Shown here in pieces: positions 1 to 7,957 of a stretch of 64,000 bases of DNA. Made by a program: the position numbers and the translations under genes. The stretch comes from Fumia xinanensis (lineage in GTDB: Bacteria; Bacillota; Clostridia; Oscillospirales; Ruminococcaceae), in NCBI RefSeq assembly GCF_014384905.1, contig NZ_JACRSV010000002.1, positions 124,001-188,000 of the forward strand, written 5' to 3'. The notes under the pieces are model-generated. The model had not been told where the DNA came from. It did no database searches and saw only the letters and a program-made list of their open reading frames with translations. Position 1 is the stretch's first letter; every line of letters starts with the position of its first letter.

Positions 1-20
1 AACAGAAAGGAAATCAAAAG

Positions 21-815
21 ATGGATGGAATCAGGCTGCAAAAAGTCATCGCGGAAAGCGGACTTTGCTCCCGGAGAAAAGCAGAAGAGTTAATTGAAGA
101 GGGAAGAGTAAAGGTCAACGGCCATAAAGCGATCCTCGGCCAGAAGATTAACCCCCAAAAGGATATCGTTCTGGTGGACGGCGAGCGGTTAAAATCTCGC
201 AACCGCCGCCAGAACGTATATATCATGCTCAACAAGCCCCGCGGATATCTGACGGCCATGTCGGATGGGCGGGGCCGTAAGTGCGTTTCAGAGCTTGTGG
301 AAGATGCCCCTGACCGGGTTTACCCGGTGGGACGGCTCGATTTAAACTCTGAGGGGCTTTTGCTCTTCACAAACGACGGTGAATTTGCCAACACCATGAT
401 GCACCCCGCCTACCAGGTGCCTAAATGCTATCGGGTCACCGTGCGGGAGCCGGTGTCGGACGAGCAGATGATCCGCCTGAGCGAGGGTGTGGAGATAGAC
501 GGCCGGATGACGAATCCGGCAGACGTCCGCATCGTCACCGAGGAGGAAAAACGCTCTGTTATGCTCATCACCATCACCGAAGGCCGGAACCGCCAGATCC
601 GTAAAATGTGCGAGGCGGTGAACCTGACGGTGGCGCGGCTCAAACGGATGTCGGTGGGACCGGTAAAGCTCGGTATGCTCAAACCTGGCGCTTGGCGGGA
701 GCTTTCAAAGGACGAGGTGGACATGCTTCTCGAAAGTGCGGGACGGGCCGCGCAAAAATCAAACAAAGGAGAGGAAAAACGTGCTGCATTTAAGGCCGTT
801 AAACGACGGAGATAA
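21..815 (+). CDS. rluB: RluB/RsuA-type rRNA pseudouridine synthase
   Basis: Converts a specific uridine of rRNA (23S for RluB-type enzymes) to pseudouridine in the cytoplasm. The 264-residue protein has an N-terminal S4 RNA-binding domain (about residues 3-50, with the run CSRRKAEELI) and an RsuA/RluB-type catalytic domain. The motif GRLDLNSEGLLLFTNDG places the catalytic aspartate at D107. The C-terminal tail is lysine/arginine rich, as is common in RluB. An AAAGGAAAT ribosome site precedes the ATG. Its last 35 bases overlap the next gene, which implies co-translation. The family is certain; the exact rRNA target (RluB versus RsuA or RluE) is inferred from overall resemblance. Confidence 0.92.
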   Translation: MDGIRLQKVIAESGLCSRRKAEELIEEGRVKVNGHKAILGQKINPQKDIVLVDGERLKSRNRRQNVYIMLNKPRGYLTAMSDGRGRKCVSELVEDAPDRVYPVGRLDLNSEGLLLFTNDGEFANTMMHPAYQVPKCYRVTVREPVSDEQMIRLSEGVEIDGRMTNPADVRIVTEEEKRSVMLITITEGRNRQIRKMCEAVNLTVARLKRMSVGPVKLGMLKPGAWRELSKDEVDMLLESAGRAAQKSNKGEEKRAAFKAVKRRR

Positions 816-1131
816 TTTTCCGGAACTCCAGGGCGGGATGTATTATATCGCCCTTGATGGAGCAGAGCTATTGGGTTACTGCAAATACCATAAGGACCAC
901 GACTGCGTCATCATCGAGGAGCTGAAGGACGGAGGCAGTGTCGACCTGTTCGACGGGCTGCTGCGGGCAGTGTTTTCTTATGTGATGGAAGCAAACGTCA
1001 ACCGGGCTAAGCTGTCGGAAGGCATCAACAAAGAGATATTAAAGACCCTGATGGTGCCGGTGGACGGACAAAATTGCGTAAATTCACTAAAGGACTTTTT
1101 ATATAATTGTAAGAAATGTAAAATGTCCTAA
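781..1131 (+). CDS. Small hypothetical protein, possibly GNAT-like
   Basis: Encodes about 116 residues. I chose the GTG at 781 because AAAGGAGAGG lies 6-15 bases upstream; an ATG at 736 in the same frame has no such site and would lengthen the overlap with the pseudouridine synthase. The middle (YYIALDGAELLGYCKY, then a helix-like stretch LFDGLLRAVFSYVMEANV) resembles the strand-helix rhythm of acetyltransferase-like folds, but I see no firm acetyl-CoA motif. The C-terminus has a CKKC pair. It is probably co-transcribed with the upstream RNA-modifying enzyme. Function unknown. Confidence 0.7.
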   Translation: MLHLRPLNDGDNFPELQGGMYYIALDGAELLGYCKYHKDHDCVIIEELKDGGSVDLFDGLLRAVFSYVMEANVNRAKLSEGINKEILKTLMVPVDGQNCVNSLKDFLYNCKKCKMS

Positions 1132-1149
1132 GAAATACCAAAAAAGATA

Positions 1150-1178
1150 TTGTTATTTTTTTCACGTTGTAGTATAAT
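1150..1178 (+). promoter_or_regulatory. Sigma-A promoter for the transcarboxylase genes
   Basis: TTGTTA, a 17-base spacer and a perfect TATAAT. It leaves a leader of about 120 bases before the ATG at 1305. The leader contains a small GTCCC-tt-GGGAC hairpin; I do not recognise a riboswitch in it. Confidence 0.75.
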
Positions 1179-1304
1179 ACAATGGGTGAATTTGAGGATT
1201 GTGGAAGAAGTCCCTTGGGACAGGCTCCATTTTCTTCAATTTCTGTATTCAAAGAAGGCTGAAACCGCCGTTTCGGCCGAGCACATAGAAATGGGGGCAA
1301 TATA

Positions 1305-2669
1305 ATGAACTTACAAGCCAAGCTTAATAAGCTTGAGGAAATGAAAGCTGCCTGCAAAAAGACGTCTCCTGCCCGCGAAAGACTGGAGTCGCTTTTTGAC
1401 GAAAACACCTTCGTTGAGCTGGACGGATTTGTTGCTAATGGCAGTGAAGGCGTCGGCGTTGTAACCGGTTACGGCATGGTGGAGGGAAGCGTCGTGTACG
1501 CGTTTTCCCAGGACGTTACCGTCATGGGTGGCGCGATTTCCAGACTTCACGCCGAGAAAATCGCCAAAATCTATGAGCTGGCTGTAAAAAACGGCTCTCC
1601 GGTTGTGGCAATTTACGATTCCAACGGGGCAAAGCTCTCCGAAGGATCTGAGATTTTGAGCGCTTACAGTAAAATCCTTTCCATGGAGAACAATCTTTCC
1701 GGCGTCGTCCCCCAGATTTCGGTGGTGGCGGGAAGCTGCACCGGCATCAGCGCCATGATGGCGGCTTCTGCTGACATTGTAGTCATGGCCGAGGACGCAG
1801 CGCTCTATCTGTCTGACGCCGATGGAGACGTTTCTGCAGAGGCTGCCGCAAAAGTTGGCGCCGCCCACATTGTCGAAAAAGACGCAAAATCCGCTGTGCT
1901 GAGAGCACGGGACGTAGTTTCGATGCTGCCCCTCAACAACATTTCCATTGCGCCCATCGCCGAAGGTTCTGTGAACCCCAATGCCGTTTCCATTGACGAC
2001 GGTAAGACGATGAATGAAATGGCTGAACTGATTTGCGATTTGGGTTCTGTCACCGAGCTCAAAGCGGATTATGGCAAAGCCGCCTATACCGCTCTCGCTT
2101 CCATCGGCGGAAATACTGTGGGCCTTGTAGCCGTTAAAGGAAAGCTGGGCTCCAAATCCAGCGGGAAAGTCGCTTCCTTCGTCCGCTTCTGCGACTGTTT
2201 TAACATGCCTGTCGTGTCTTTGGTGGATACCGAGGGTTACTGTTGCTGCGATGAGCTGAAAGCCCAGGGCGTCGCCGAGGCCGCGAAGCTCGCTCACGCT
2301 TACGCCGATGCAACCACCGCCAAAGTCACTGTTTACGTTGGCAGCGCAATCGGCGCCGCAGGCGTTGCTTTCAGCAGTGCTGACATCCGTCTCGCCTGGC
2401 CAACCGCTGTCATCTCCGCGTTGGAGCCCCACACCGCTGTGGAGTTTTTCTGGCATGACAAGCTCAAAGGCGCAGAGGATCTGCCGAAACGCCGCGATGA
2501 GCTGGCTGAGGAGTATATCGACACTATGGCGAGCCCCTATGAAGCGGCGAAAGCTTCCCTCATCGAAGACGTGGTCGCTCCTGCCGACACCAGGGACGCG
2601 GTCATCACCGCCCTCGACATGCTGGCAAGCAAACGTGTTTCCAAACTTCCCAAGAAACACTCCAACTGA
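1305..2669 (+). CDS. Acyl-CoA carboxyltransferase subunit (12S/MmdA-like)
   Basis: A carboxyltransferase of the crotonase-fold family (PccB/MmdA/transcarboxylase 12S), which moves a carboxyl group between an acyl-CoA and carboxy-biotin. The 454 residues contain an N-terminal half (about 20-220; VVAIYDSNGAKLSEG and VVAGSCTGISAMMAASADIVVMAE are the oxyanion-type CoA-binding loops) and a C-terminal half (about 260-430; MPVVSLVDTEGYCCCDE, IGAAGVAFSSADIRLAWPTA). It is shorter than the usual 500-520 residues, mainly at the N-terminus. The biotin carrier follows 51 bases downstream and the 5S-like subunit after that. The CoA substrate (methylmalonyl-CoA is likely) cannot be read from the sequence. 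Confidence 0.88.
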   Translation: MNLQAKLNKLEEMKAACKKTSPARERLESLFDENTFVELDGFVANGSEGVGVVTGYGMVEGSVVYAFSQDVTVMGGAISRLHAEKIAKIYELAVKNGSPVVAIYDSNGAKLSEGSEILSAYSKILSMENNLSGVVPQISVVAGSCTGISAMMAASADIVVMAEDAALYLSDADGDVSAEAAAKVGAAHIVEKDAKSAVLRARDVVSMLPLNNISIAPIAEGSVNPNAVSIDDGKTMNEMAELICDLGSVTELKADYGKAAYTALASIGGNTVGLVAVKGKLGSKSSGKVASFVRFCDCFNMPVVSLVDTEGYCCCDELKAQGVAEAAKLAHAYADATTAKVTVYVGSAIGAAGVAFSSADIRLAWPTAVISALEPHTAVEFFWHDKLKGAEDLPKRRDELAEEYIDTMASPYEAAKASLIEDVVAPADTRDAVITALDMLASKRVSKLPKKHSN

Positions 2670-2720
2670 GGAGTTATTTGATAGAAACCGAAAATTTTTG
2701 AAAGAAAGGTTTTGTGAATC

Positions 2721-3101
2721 ATGAGAAGATTTAATATAACTGTCAATGGAAAAGGTTACGACGTGGCTGTTGAGGAAGTAAACGGTGCAGCCCCCGCTGC
2801 TGCTCCCGTCGCCGCACCTGCCACTGCCCCCGCCGCTCCGGCTCCGGCAACAGCTCCTGCTGCCCCCGCTGCCGCTGCTCCCGCAGGCGGAACCGACGTC
2901 AAAGCCCCCATGCCTGGAACCATCATGGACGTCAAAGTGGGCGTAGGCGACATCGTCGAAAGAGGCCAGGTTGTCATTGTGTTGGAAGCGATGAAGATGG
3001 AAAACGACATCGTAGCTCCCGTGGCAGGTAAAATTGCCGCTGTCACCGCGAAAAAAGGTGACTCCGTAAACGCCAACGACGCGCTGATCGTCATTGCATA
3101 A
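2721..3101 (+). CDS. Biotin carboxyl carrier protein (1.3S-like)
   Basis: The mobile biotin arm of the carboxyltransferase complex. The 126-residue protein has a short N-terminal assembly segment, a flexible Ala/Pro linker (about residues 23-56), and a biotinyl domain with the canonical EAMKMEN motif. The biotinylated lysine is K92, 34 residues before the C-terminus, the expected distance. Two conserved PxxGxI turns flank the domain. It lies between the genes for the two carboxyltransferase subunits it must visit, matching the architecture of the transcarboxylase 1.3S subunit and of the gamma or delta subunits of sodium-pumping decarboxylases. Confidence 0.93.
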   Translation: MRRFNITVNGKGYDVAVEEVNGAAPAAAPVAAPATAPAAPAPATAPAAPAAAAPAGGTDVKAPMPGTIMDVKVGVGDIVERGQVVIVLEAMKMENDIVAPVAGKIAAVTAKKGDSVNANDALIVIA

Positions 3102-3168
3102 TTAGAGGCTGGAATGCCGCAGCGGACAGCTTTTTGTTGTTCGACAATTCAAATGAGGAGGACCAGAG

Positions 3169-4566
3169 ATGGCTAAAGTAAAAGTTACAGAAACCGTCCT
3201 TCGAGACGCGCACCAGTCCCTGATTGCAACCAGAATGACCACGGATGAAATGCGTCCGATTTTGGGCGAAATGGATAAAGTAGGGTACTACTCCGCCGAA
3301 GTTTGGGGCGGCGCTACCTTCGACGCATGCCTGCGCTTTTTGGACGAGGACCCTTGGGAAAGATTGCGCATTATCCGCAAGGAGATGCCTAACACAAAAT
3401 TGCAGATGCTTTTCCGCGGACAGAATATGCTGGGTTACCGTCACTATGCCGACGACGTTTTGGAGTATTTTGTCCAGAAATCCGTTGCCAACGGCATCGA
3501 TATCATCCGCATTTTTGACGCATTGAACGATATCCGCAACCTGGATACCGCCATCAAAGCAGCCAAAAAAGAGGGCGCTCACGCCCAGGTGGCGATTTCC
3601 TATACAACCGGCGACATTTTTACTACCGATTATTATGTGGATTACGCCAAACAGATCGAGTCCCAGGGCGCGGATTCCATCTGCATCAAAGATATGGCGG
3701 CTCTGCTGACTCCTTATAAGACAGCTGAGCTGACTAAGGCGCTGAAAGCGGCCGTTAAAATCCCGATTCAGCTCCACACCCACTACACTTCGGGCTTGGC
3801 TTCCATGTGCCTCCTAAAAGGCATCGAAAATGGCGCCGATATCATCGATACTGCAATGTCTCCTCTGGCGCTGGGTACTTCCCACGCTCCCACCGAGGCA
3901 ATGGTCGCTGCTTTGCAGGGCACCGAGTACGATACCGGCCTTGACTTGAAACAGCTGACTGTTATCCGTGACTATTTTATGAAGCTCCGTAAAAAATACA
4001 TCGATTCTGGCCTTCTGGATCCCAAAATGCTGGCTACCGATGCCAACGCCCTGATTTATCAGGTTCCCGGCGGTATGTTGTCGAACCTTCTGTCCCAGCT
4101 GAAACAGGCGGGCAAGGAAGACCAGCTAGAAGAGGTTATGAAGGAAGTTCCGAGAGTGCGGAAAGACGCGGGCTATCCTCCGCTTGTCACCCCCACCTCA
4201 CAGATCGTTGGAACCCAGGCTGTTTTCAACGTTATCACCGGCGAGCGGTATAAAATGGTCACCAAGGAGTTTAAAGGTCTCGTCAAAGGCGAGTACGGCA
4301 AAACTCCGGCTCCCATTTCCGATGAATTCCGCAAGAAAATCATCGGCGACGAAGAACCCATTACCTGCCGTCCAGCTGATTTGCTGGCTCCCGAACTGGA
4401 TAAACTCCGCATGGAGTGCGCCGAGTGGGTTGAGCAGGATGAAGATGTGCTGAGCTACGCCCAGTTTGGTCAGGTTGCGCTGAAGTTCTTTGAAAAACGC
4501 CGCAACAAGAAGTACCATATTGACGGCGAGCGTGCTGACTTCGAAAACCAGGTTCATCCGGTGTAA
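3169..4566 (+). CDS. Pyruvate/oxaloacetate carboxyltransferase (5S/OadA-like)
   Basis: A carboxyltransferase of the DRE-TIM/HMGL-like family, which exchanges a carboxyl group between carboxy-biotin and pyruvate. The 465-residue protein begins with VTETVLRDAHQSLIATRM (metal and substrate site), has the metal-binding pair in LHTHYTSG and the carbamylatable-lysine region SICIKDMAALL, and ends in the conserved carboxylase domain. Unlike OadA of classical oxaloacetate decarboxylase it lacks a fused C-terminal biotinyl domain; that domain is the separate upstream gene. The ribosome site is GAGGAGG. A terminator follows at once, so this closes the operon. Confidence 0.9.
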   Translation: MAKVKVTETVLRDAHQSLIATRMTTDEMRPILGEMDKVGYYSAEVWGGATFDACLRFLDEDPWERLRIIRKEMPNTKLQMLFRGQNMLGYRHYADDVLEYFVQKSVANGIDIIRIFDALNDIRNLDTAIKAAKKEGAHAQVAISYTTGDIFTTDYYVDYAKQIESQGADSICIKDMAALLTPYKTAELTKALKAAVKIPIQLHTHYTSGLASMCLLKGIENGADIIDTAMSPLALGTSHAPTEAMVAALQGTEYDTGLDLKQLTVIRDYFMKLRKKYIDSGLLDPKMLATDANALIYQVPGGMLSNLLSQLKQAGKEDQLEEVMKEVPRVRKDAGYPPLVTPTSQIVGTQAVFNVITGERYKMVTKEFKGLVKGEYGKTPAPISDEFRKKIIGDEEPITCRPADLLAPELDKLRMECAEWVEQDEDVLSYAQFGQVALKFFEKRRNKKYHIDGERADFENQVHPV

Positions 4567-4585
4567 TTTACATTTTGAAAGAAAA

Positions 4586-4612
4586 GAGCGGCGGTTTATC
4601 CGCCGCTTTTTG
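4586..4612 (+). terminator. Terminator of the transcarboxylase operon
   Basis: Perfect 8-bp stem AGCGGCGG/CCGCCGCT with a TTTAT loop and a T tail, 20 bases after the stop codon. Confidence 0.9.
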
Positions 4613-4639
4613 TATTGGTCACAAAAATTAAAAAATCTG

Positions 4640-4668
4640 TTGACAAAATTCCATAAATGGTTTATAGT
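4640..4668 (+). promoter_or_regulatory. Sigma-A promoter for the membrane-protein pair
   Basis: TTGACA, 17 bases, TATAGT; about 50 bases before the ribosome site of the first membrane-protein gene. Confidence 0.8.
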
Positions 4669-4726
4669 AATAACAATATAAGAAACGAAAGTTCTTTGCT
4701 GAGCTTACTGCTGGAGGATTTTGTCT

Positions 4727-5221
4727 ATGACGCCGTTTGTTGTGCCGCCCAAAGGCCCGAAAGGGAGAATGTTGCTCAAAGTCAGTGGGATTTTAACCAT
4801 TATTCTTTCAGGCATCTTTCTGTTGATGCAGCTTGTTAATTTCGCGACGCTATTTATGTTTTCTATCGATTTTAGCCATCCCAATACCATTTCAATGTTT
4901 ACAATATTTGGAATTATATTCCTTTGGCTGGGATGGAATATTACTGCGGGGGTTTTAGGAATCTCTGCCGGAACCAATCCAGAAAAATCTAACGCTTGTT
5001 TTATTATCGGGAATATACAACTGGCGATTATCATTGTAGCGGTAACAGCCTTTGGATTCCTCACTAGATCGGAACCGTACATTGGCATCACGATTGCAGT
5101 CATGCTTTTGCTACCGTTTGCCCTGTCTCTGCTCTACACCACCGGCGCTTACCGGTACCAGAAACACTATCGGGAATTTTTGCAATCCCAGCGGAAAGGA
5201 GCAGAACCAAATGAAGAATAG
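4727..5221 (+). CDS. Uncharacterised four-helix membrane protein, copy 1
   Basis: A 164-residue membrane protein of unknown function with about four hydrophobic segments (about residues 20-42, 55-80, 92-115 and 118-138). The ATG at 4727 sits 8 bases after GGAGGA; an in-frame TTG at 4721 would be too close to that site. Shared with the next gene are a proline-rich N-terminus, the motif TAGVLGISAGTNPEKS, and a C-terminal TGAYRYQKHYREFLQSQ that probably faces the cytoplasm. It overlaps the next gene by 11 bases, implying translational coupling and perhaps a heteromeric complex. I recognise no named family. Confidence 0.8.
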   Translation: MTPFVVPPKGPKGRMLLKVSGILTIILSGIFLLMQLVNFATLFMFSIDFSHPNTISMFTIFGIIFLWLGWNITAGVLGISAGTNPEKSNACFIIGNIQLAIIIVAVTAFGFLTRSEPYIGITIAVMLLLPFALSLLYTTGAYRYQKHYREFLQSQRKGAEPNEE

Positions 5222-5723
5222 AATAGGGCCCATTGATACTTCTGCTGAATCCCGGGCGATTCCTCCAGAGTTTTTAGGGCCGATCGTCAAAGGGAGGAAT
5301 ACCCTCAAAGTTGCGTCTGTGCTTGTCATTATATTCTACAGCATCGGTATTTTGCTGTTTGGCTTGTATGCTGTTTTGCTGCTCTTTCTGTGGGGAGAGG
5401 GGGTCGGCAAGGCTGTCTTACTCCTCTTGCCGTTCGGACTGGTTTGCGGTGTCGGCCTGACAGCGGGCATTTTGGGGATTCAGGCGAGCCGTAATCCGAA
5501 AAAAACAACAGTATGCCTGGTTTTTGGAGGTGTTTTGTTAATTTACTACGGATTCTCTTTCATATGGGGAATGGCAAACCTGATGTCCGGGAAAGCTTTT
5601 TCTATTTTGCTTTTTGTCCCGGCGCTGATTCTTTCTGCAGTTTATTTTGATGGCGCTTACCGGTATGACAGGTACTACCGAGATTATTTGATACAGACAC
5701 AAAGTGAAGAAGAGGCTTTTTAG
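5211..5723 (+). CDS. Uncharacterised four-helix membrane protein, copy 2
   Basis: A 170-residue paralog of the preceding membrane protein. Matching blocks are KGRNTLKVASVLVIIFY (copy 1: KGRMLLKVSGILTIILS), TAGILGIQASRNPKKT and DGAYRYDRYYRDYLIQTQ. It starts at the ATG at 5211 inside the end of copy 1, with AAAGGAGCA as ribosome site. It has four predicted membrane segments and an acidic C-terminus. The terminator stem begins inside its last codons. The pair appears to be an ancestral tandem duplication; function unknown. Confidence 0.8.
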   Translation: MKNRIGPIDTSAESRAIPPEFLGPIVKGRNTLKVASVLVIIFYSIGILLFGLYAVLLLFLWGEGVGKAVLLLLPFGLVCGVGLTAGILGIQASRNPKKTTVCLVFGGVLLIYYGFSFIWGMANLMSGKAFSILLFVPALILSAVYFDGAYRYDRYYRDYLIQTQSEEEAF

Positions 5724-5737
5724 CCTCTTCTTTTTTG
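5707..5737 (+). terminator. Terminator overlapping a stop codon
   Basis: Perfect 11-bp stem AAGAAGAGGCT/AGCCTCTTCTT with a short loop that contains part of the TAG stop, followed by a T run. Confidence 0.9.
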
Positions 5738-5880
5738 ATTGGTACTATTTGGGCTGAACTTTTCATAAAATACGGATACTGGCGTGCATCTGTCGAGATT
5801 TGACGGGACTTGTCCCAAAAAGGACGTCCCGAAACGCATCAAGCCGCAGCCGCCGGATTCTATTTTGCGAGGTATCGGTC

Positions 5881-6405
5881 ATGCAAAAGACTCTGTTACG
5901 ATGGGAACTCATCGGCTTTTTGTTTGTTTTGATTTTTGGTTCGATTTTGCACTTTGTTTACGGCTGGTCGGGGAAAAGTCCCTCGGTAGCGCTGATTGCA
6001 CCTGTCAATGAAAGTATTTGGGAACATCTCAAGCTGCTCTTTGTCCCGGGACTGCTCTATGGAATTGTCGAATACTTCGCTGTTGGACGCAAAATAGGCG
6101 GATTTGTGTTCACGAAATTTGTGGCGATGCTGCTGGGCCTTGCAGCAATTGTAATCCTTTTTTACACCTATACCGGTATTGTCGGAACGCATTTTCTCTG
6201 GGCAGATATTGGAACGTTTATCATAGGATCCGCTGTCGCATTTGCTTTCACTGTGAAAAAAATGCCTCTGTCGTCCGATGCTCGCACCGATTTGATAGGA
6301 TTGTTTCTCTTTTTTGTCCTTATTGTCGTTTTTATTCTGTTTACCTTTTTTCCGCCTCACCTAGCATTGTTTTTAGATCCCGTTACCCATACCTATGGCA
6401 TATGA
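5881..6405 (+). CDS. DUF6512-like membrane protein
   Basis: A 174-residue integral membrane protein with about five hydrophobic segments. The stretch LHFVYGWSGKSPSVALIAPVNESIWEHLKLLF is characteristic of a widespread, uncharacterised clostridial family that I recall as DUF6512. I take the ATG at 5881 as start because it opens directly on the first membrane helix and has a weak GAGGT site; an in-frame ATG at 5800 would add an unlikely basic, low-complexity leader. It stands alone between a terminator and the cysK promoter. Role unknown. Confidence 0.75.
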   Translation: MQKTLLRWELIGFLFVLIFGSILHFVYGWSGKSPSVALIAPVNESIWEHLKLLFVPGLLYGIVEYFAVGRKIGGFVFTKFVAMLLGLAAIVILFYTYTGIVGTHFLWADIGTFIIGSAVAFAFTVKKMPLSSDARTDLIGLFLFFVLIVVFILFTFFPPHLALFLDPVTHTYGI

Positions 6406-6445
6406 CGGAAAAAGCATTTAGGTTGGGCAACTTTGTAAATTTCCC

Positions 6446-6474
6446 TTGCAGTTTCCCTCCTTTTCGTATAAAAT
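6446..6474 (+). promoter_or_regulatory. Sigma-A promoter for cysK
   Basis: TTGCAG, 17 bases, TAAAAT; transcription would start about 25 bases before the translation start. Confidence 0.7.
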
Positions 6475-6506
6475 AGAATAGCTACATCACAAAGGAGGAA
6501 CTTTCC

Positions 6507-7436
6507 TTGGTTTATGACAATATTCTGGAAGCTATCGGGCATACCCCGCTGATCCGGCTGAACCATATGACGGGATCTGAGGATGCCCAAATTCTTGTGA
6601 AATACGAGGCCGTCAACATTGGAGGCTCCATTAAAACCCGCACAGCTTTTAATATGTTAAGCGAGGCGGAGAAAAAAGGTCTCATAGGCCCCAATACCCT
6701 GATTGTGGAGCCCACCAGCGGTAACCAAGGTATTGGCATCGCCCTGGTAGGAGCGGTGAGAGGCTACCGCGTCTGTATCATTATGCCGGATTCGGTCAGC
6801 GAGGAGCGGCGGAAACTGGTGAGCCAATACGGGGCTCAGGTGGTGCTGATTCACGACGATGGTGACATCGGGGCCTGTATCGAGGAATGCATGAATACAG
6901 CGCTGCGGATGGCTGAAGAAGACCCCAATGTGTTTATCCCCCAGCAGTTCACCAATCCCGACAATCCTGCGGTTCACCGCAACCACACGGCACAGGAAAT
7001 ATTAGAGGATTTTGGCGGGAGTATCGATGGGTTCTGTTCTGGAGTCGGTACGGGCGGAACCATATCAGGTATCGGGGAAACGCTGCAGCAGCGATTCCCT
7101 TCTATCGAGATTTGGGCGGTGGAACCAGAAAACGCGGCGATTCTGTCCGGCGGAAGTATCGGTACCCATTTGCAGATGGGCATCGGCGACGGACTCATTC
7201 CGGAGAACCTCAACACCCATATCTACAGCGATGTCTGTATCATCACTGATGAAGAAGCGCTGGGCACCGCAAAAGAATTGGCCGCCAAAGAGGGACTTCT
7301 CTGCGGCATTTCCAGCGGTTCCAATGTTGCTGCTGCCATGAAGTTGGCGCGGAAACTGGGTCCGGGAAAGACTGTTGTCACCGTCCTGCCTGACACAGGA
7401 GAACGGTATTTCAGCACCCCTCTTTTTCAAGAATAA
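6507..7436 (+). CDS. cysK: Cysteine synthase family protein (PLP-dependent)
   Basis: A fold-type II PLP enzyme that makes L-cysteine from O-acetylserine and sulfide, or a close relative. The 309-residue protein starts at a TTG 8 bases after AAAGGAGG. The PLP lysine is K43 in NIGGSIKTR, the substrate loop is PTSGNQGIGIAL, and the phosphate-binding glycine loop is GVGTGGTISGIG. Two changes from textbook CysK stand out: KTR instead of KDR after the PLP lysine, and SGNQG instead of SGNTG. These may mark a subfamily with another acceptor, so O-acetylserine sulfhydrylase activity is likely but not certain. It is a single-gene unit with its own promoter and terminator. Confidence 0.85.
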   Translation: MVYDNILEAIGHTPLIRLNHMTGSEDAQILVKYEAVNIGGSIKTRTAFNMLSEAEKKGLIGPNTLIVEPTSGNQGIGIALVGAVRGYRVCIIMPDSVSEERRKLVSQYGAQVVLIHDDGDIGACIEECMNTALRMAEEDPNVFIPQQFTNPDNPAVHRNHTAQEILEDFGGSIDGFCSGVGTGGTISGIGETLQQRFPSIEIWAVEPENAAILSGGSIGTHLQMGIGDGLIPENLNTHIYSDVCIITDEEALGTAKELAAKEGLLCGISSGSNVAAAMKLARKLGPGKTVVTVLPDTGERYFSTPLFQE

Positions 7437-7437
7437 A

Positions 7438-7476
7438 AATAACCGCCGCAAACGGTACTTGCGGCGGTTATTTTAT
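7438..7476 (+). terminator. Terminator of cysK
   Basis: Perfect 14-bp stem AATAACCGCCGCAA with its complement, a 7-base loop, then a T-rich tail. Confidence 0.9.
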
Positions 7477-7552
7477 GTTTGCCCCAAAAAGCCTCATAAC
7501 GTCCAATCTTTTGGAAATACTAAAGGCAAATTCTGAAAAAGGGGAATCAGTT

Positions 7553-7945
7553 ATGAGAGAACCGAAATTTTTAAAGAGCAAACGGTGCGAAAATACTGTG
7601 GAAGTGATCAGCTTTGACAGGGAAGACGCCATCACCTGCTGCGGCGAGCCAATGGTGGAAATGAAGCCTAACACTTCAGAGGGCGCGGCGGAGAAGCATC
7701 TTCCGGTCATCGAAGTCAATGGAAATACCGTAACCGTCAAGGTGGGAAGCGTTTTCCATCCAATGACCGAAGAACACAGCATTACCTGGGTCTATTTGGA
7801 GACAAAGGAAGGCTGTCAGCGAAAGAACCTGCCCTATACTGGTGAGCCGGTAGCGGTTTTTGCTTTGACTGACAGCGACAAGCCTGTAGCGGCCTACGCC
7901 TACTGTAACCTCCACGGGTTCTGGAAAACGGAGTACAAGGGGTAG
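7553..7945 (+). CDS. Superoxide reductase (desulfoferrodoxin family)
   Basis: Reduces superoxide to hydrogen peroxide in anaerobes, using electrons from rubredoxin. The 130-residue protein keeps the complete active-site iron centre: EKH (E47, K48, H49), H69, H75, C118 and H121. The N-terminal desulforedoxin-like FeCys4 site is incomplete. Only C12 and the C29-C30 pair remain, because the usual CxxCG is replaced by KRCENT. It therefore resembles the one-iron forms that retain a vestigial N-terminal domain. I chose the ATG at 7553 because GGGGAA precedes it and the product then aligns with the family; an in-frame GTG/ATG further upstream lies inside the cysK terminator region. Confidence 0.9.
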   Translation: MREPKFLKSKRCENTVEVISFDREDAITCCGEPMVEMKPNTSEGAAEKHLPVIEVNGNTVTVKVGSVFHPMTEEHSITWVYLETKEGCQRKNLPYTGEPVAVFALTDSDKPVAAYAYCNLHGFWKTEYKG

Positions 7946-7957
7946 GGAGGCGCAACC

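Noticed and set aside
1179..1304. A riboswitch in the leader of the transcarboxylase operon
   Set aside because: Only one small hairpin is seen; no conserved aptamer core that I can recognise.
1311..2660. A 449-codon frame on the minus strand opposite the carboxyltransferase
   Set aside because: A codon-usage shadow of the real gene; low-complexity His/Gly/Asp-rich product, no family motifs and no ribosome site.
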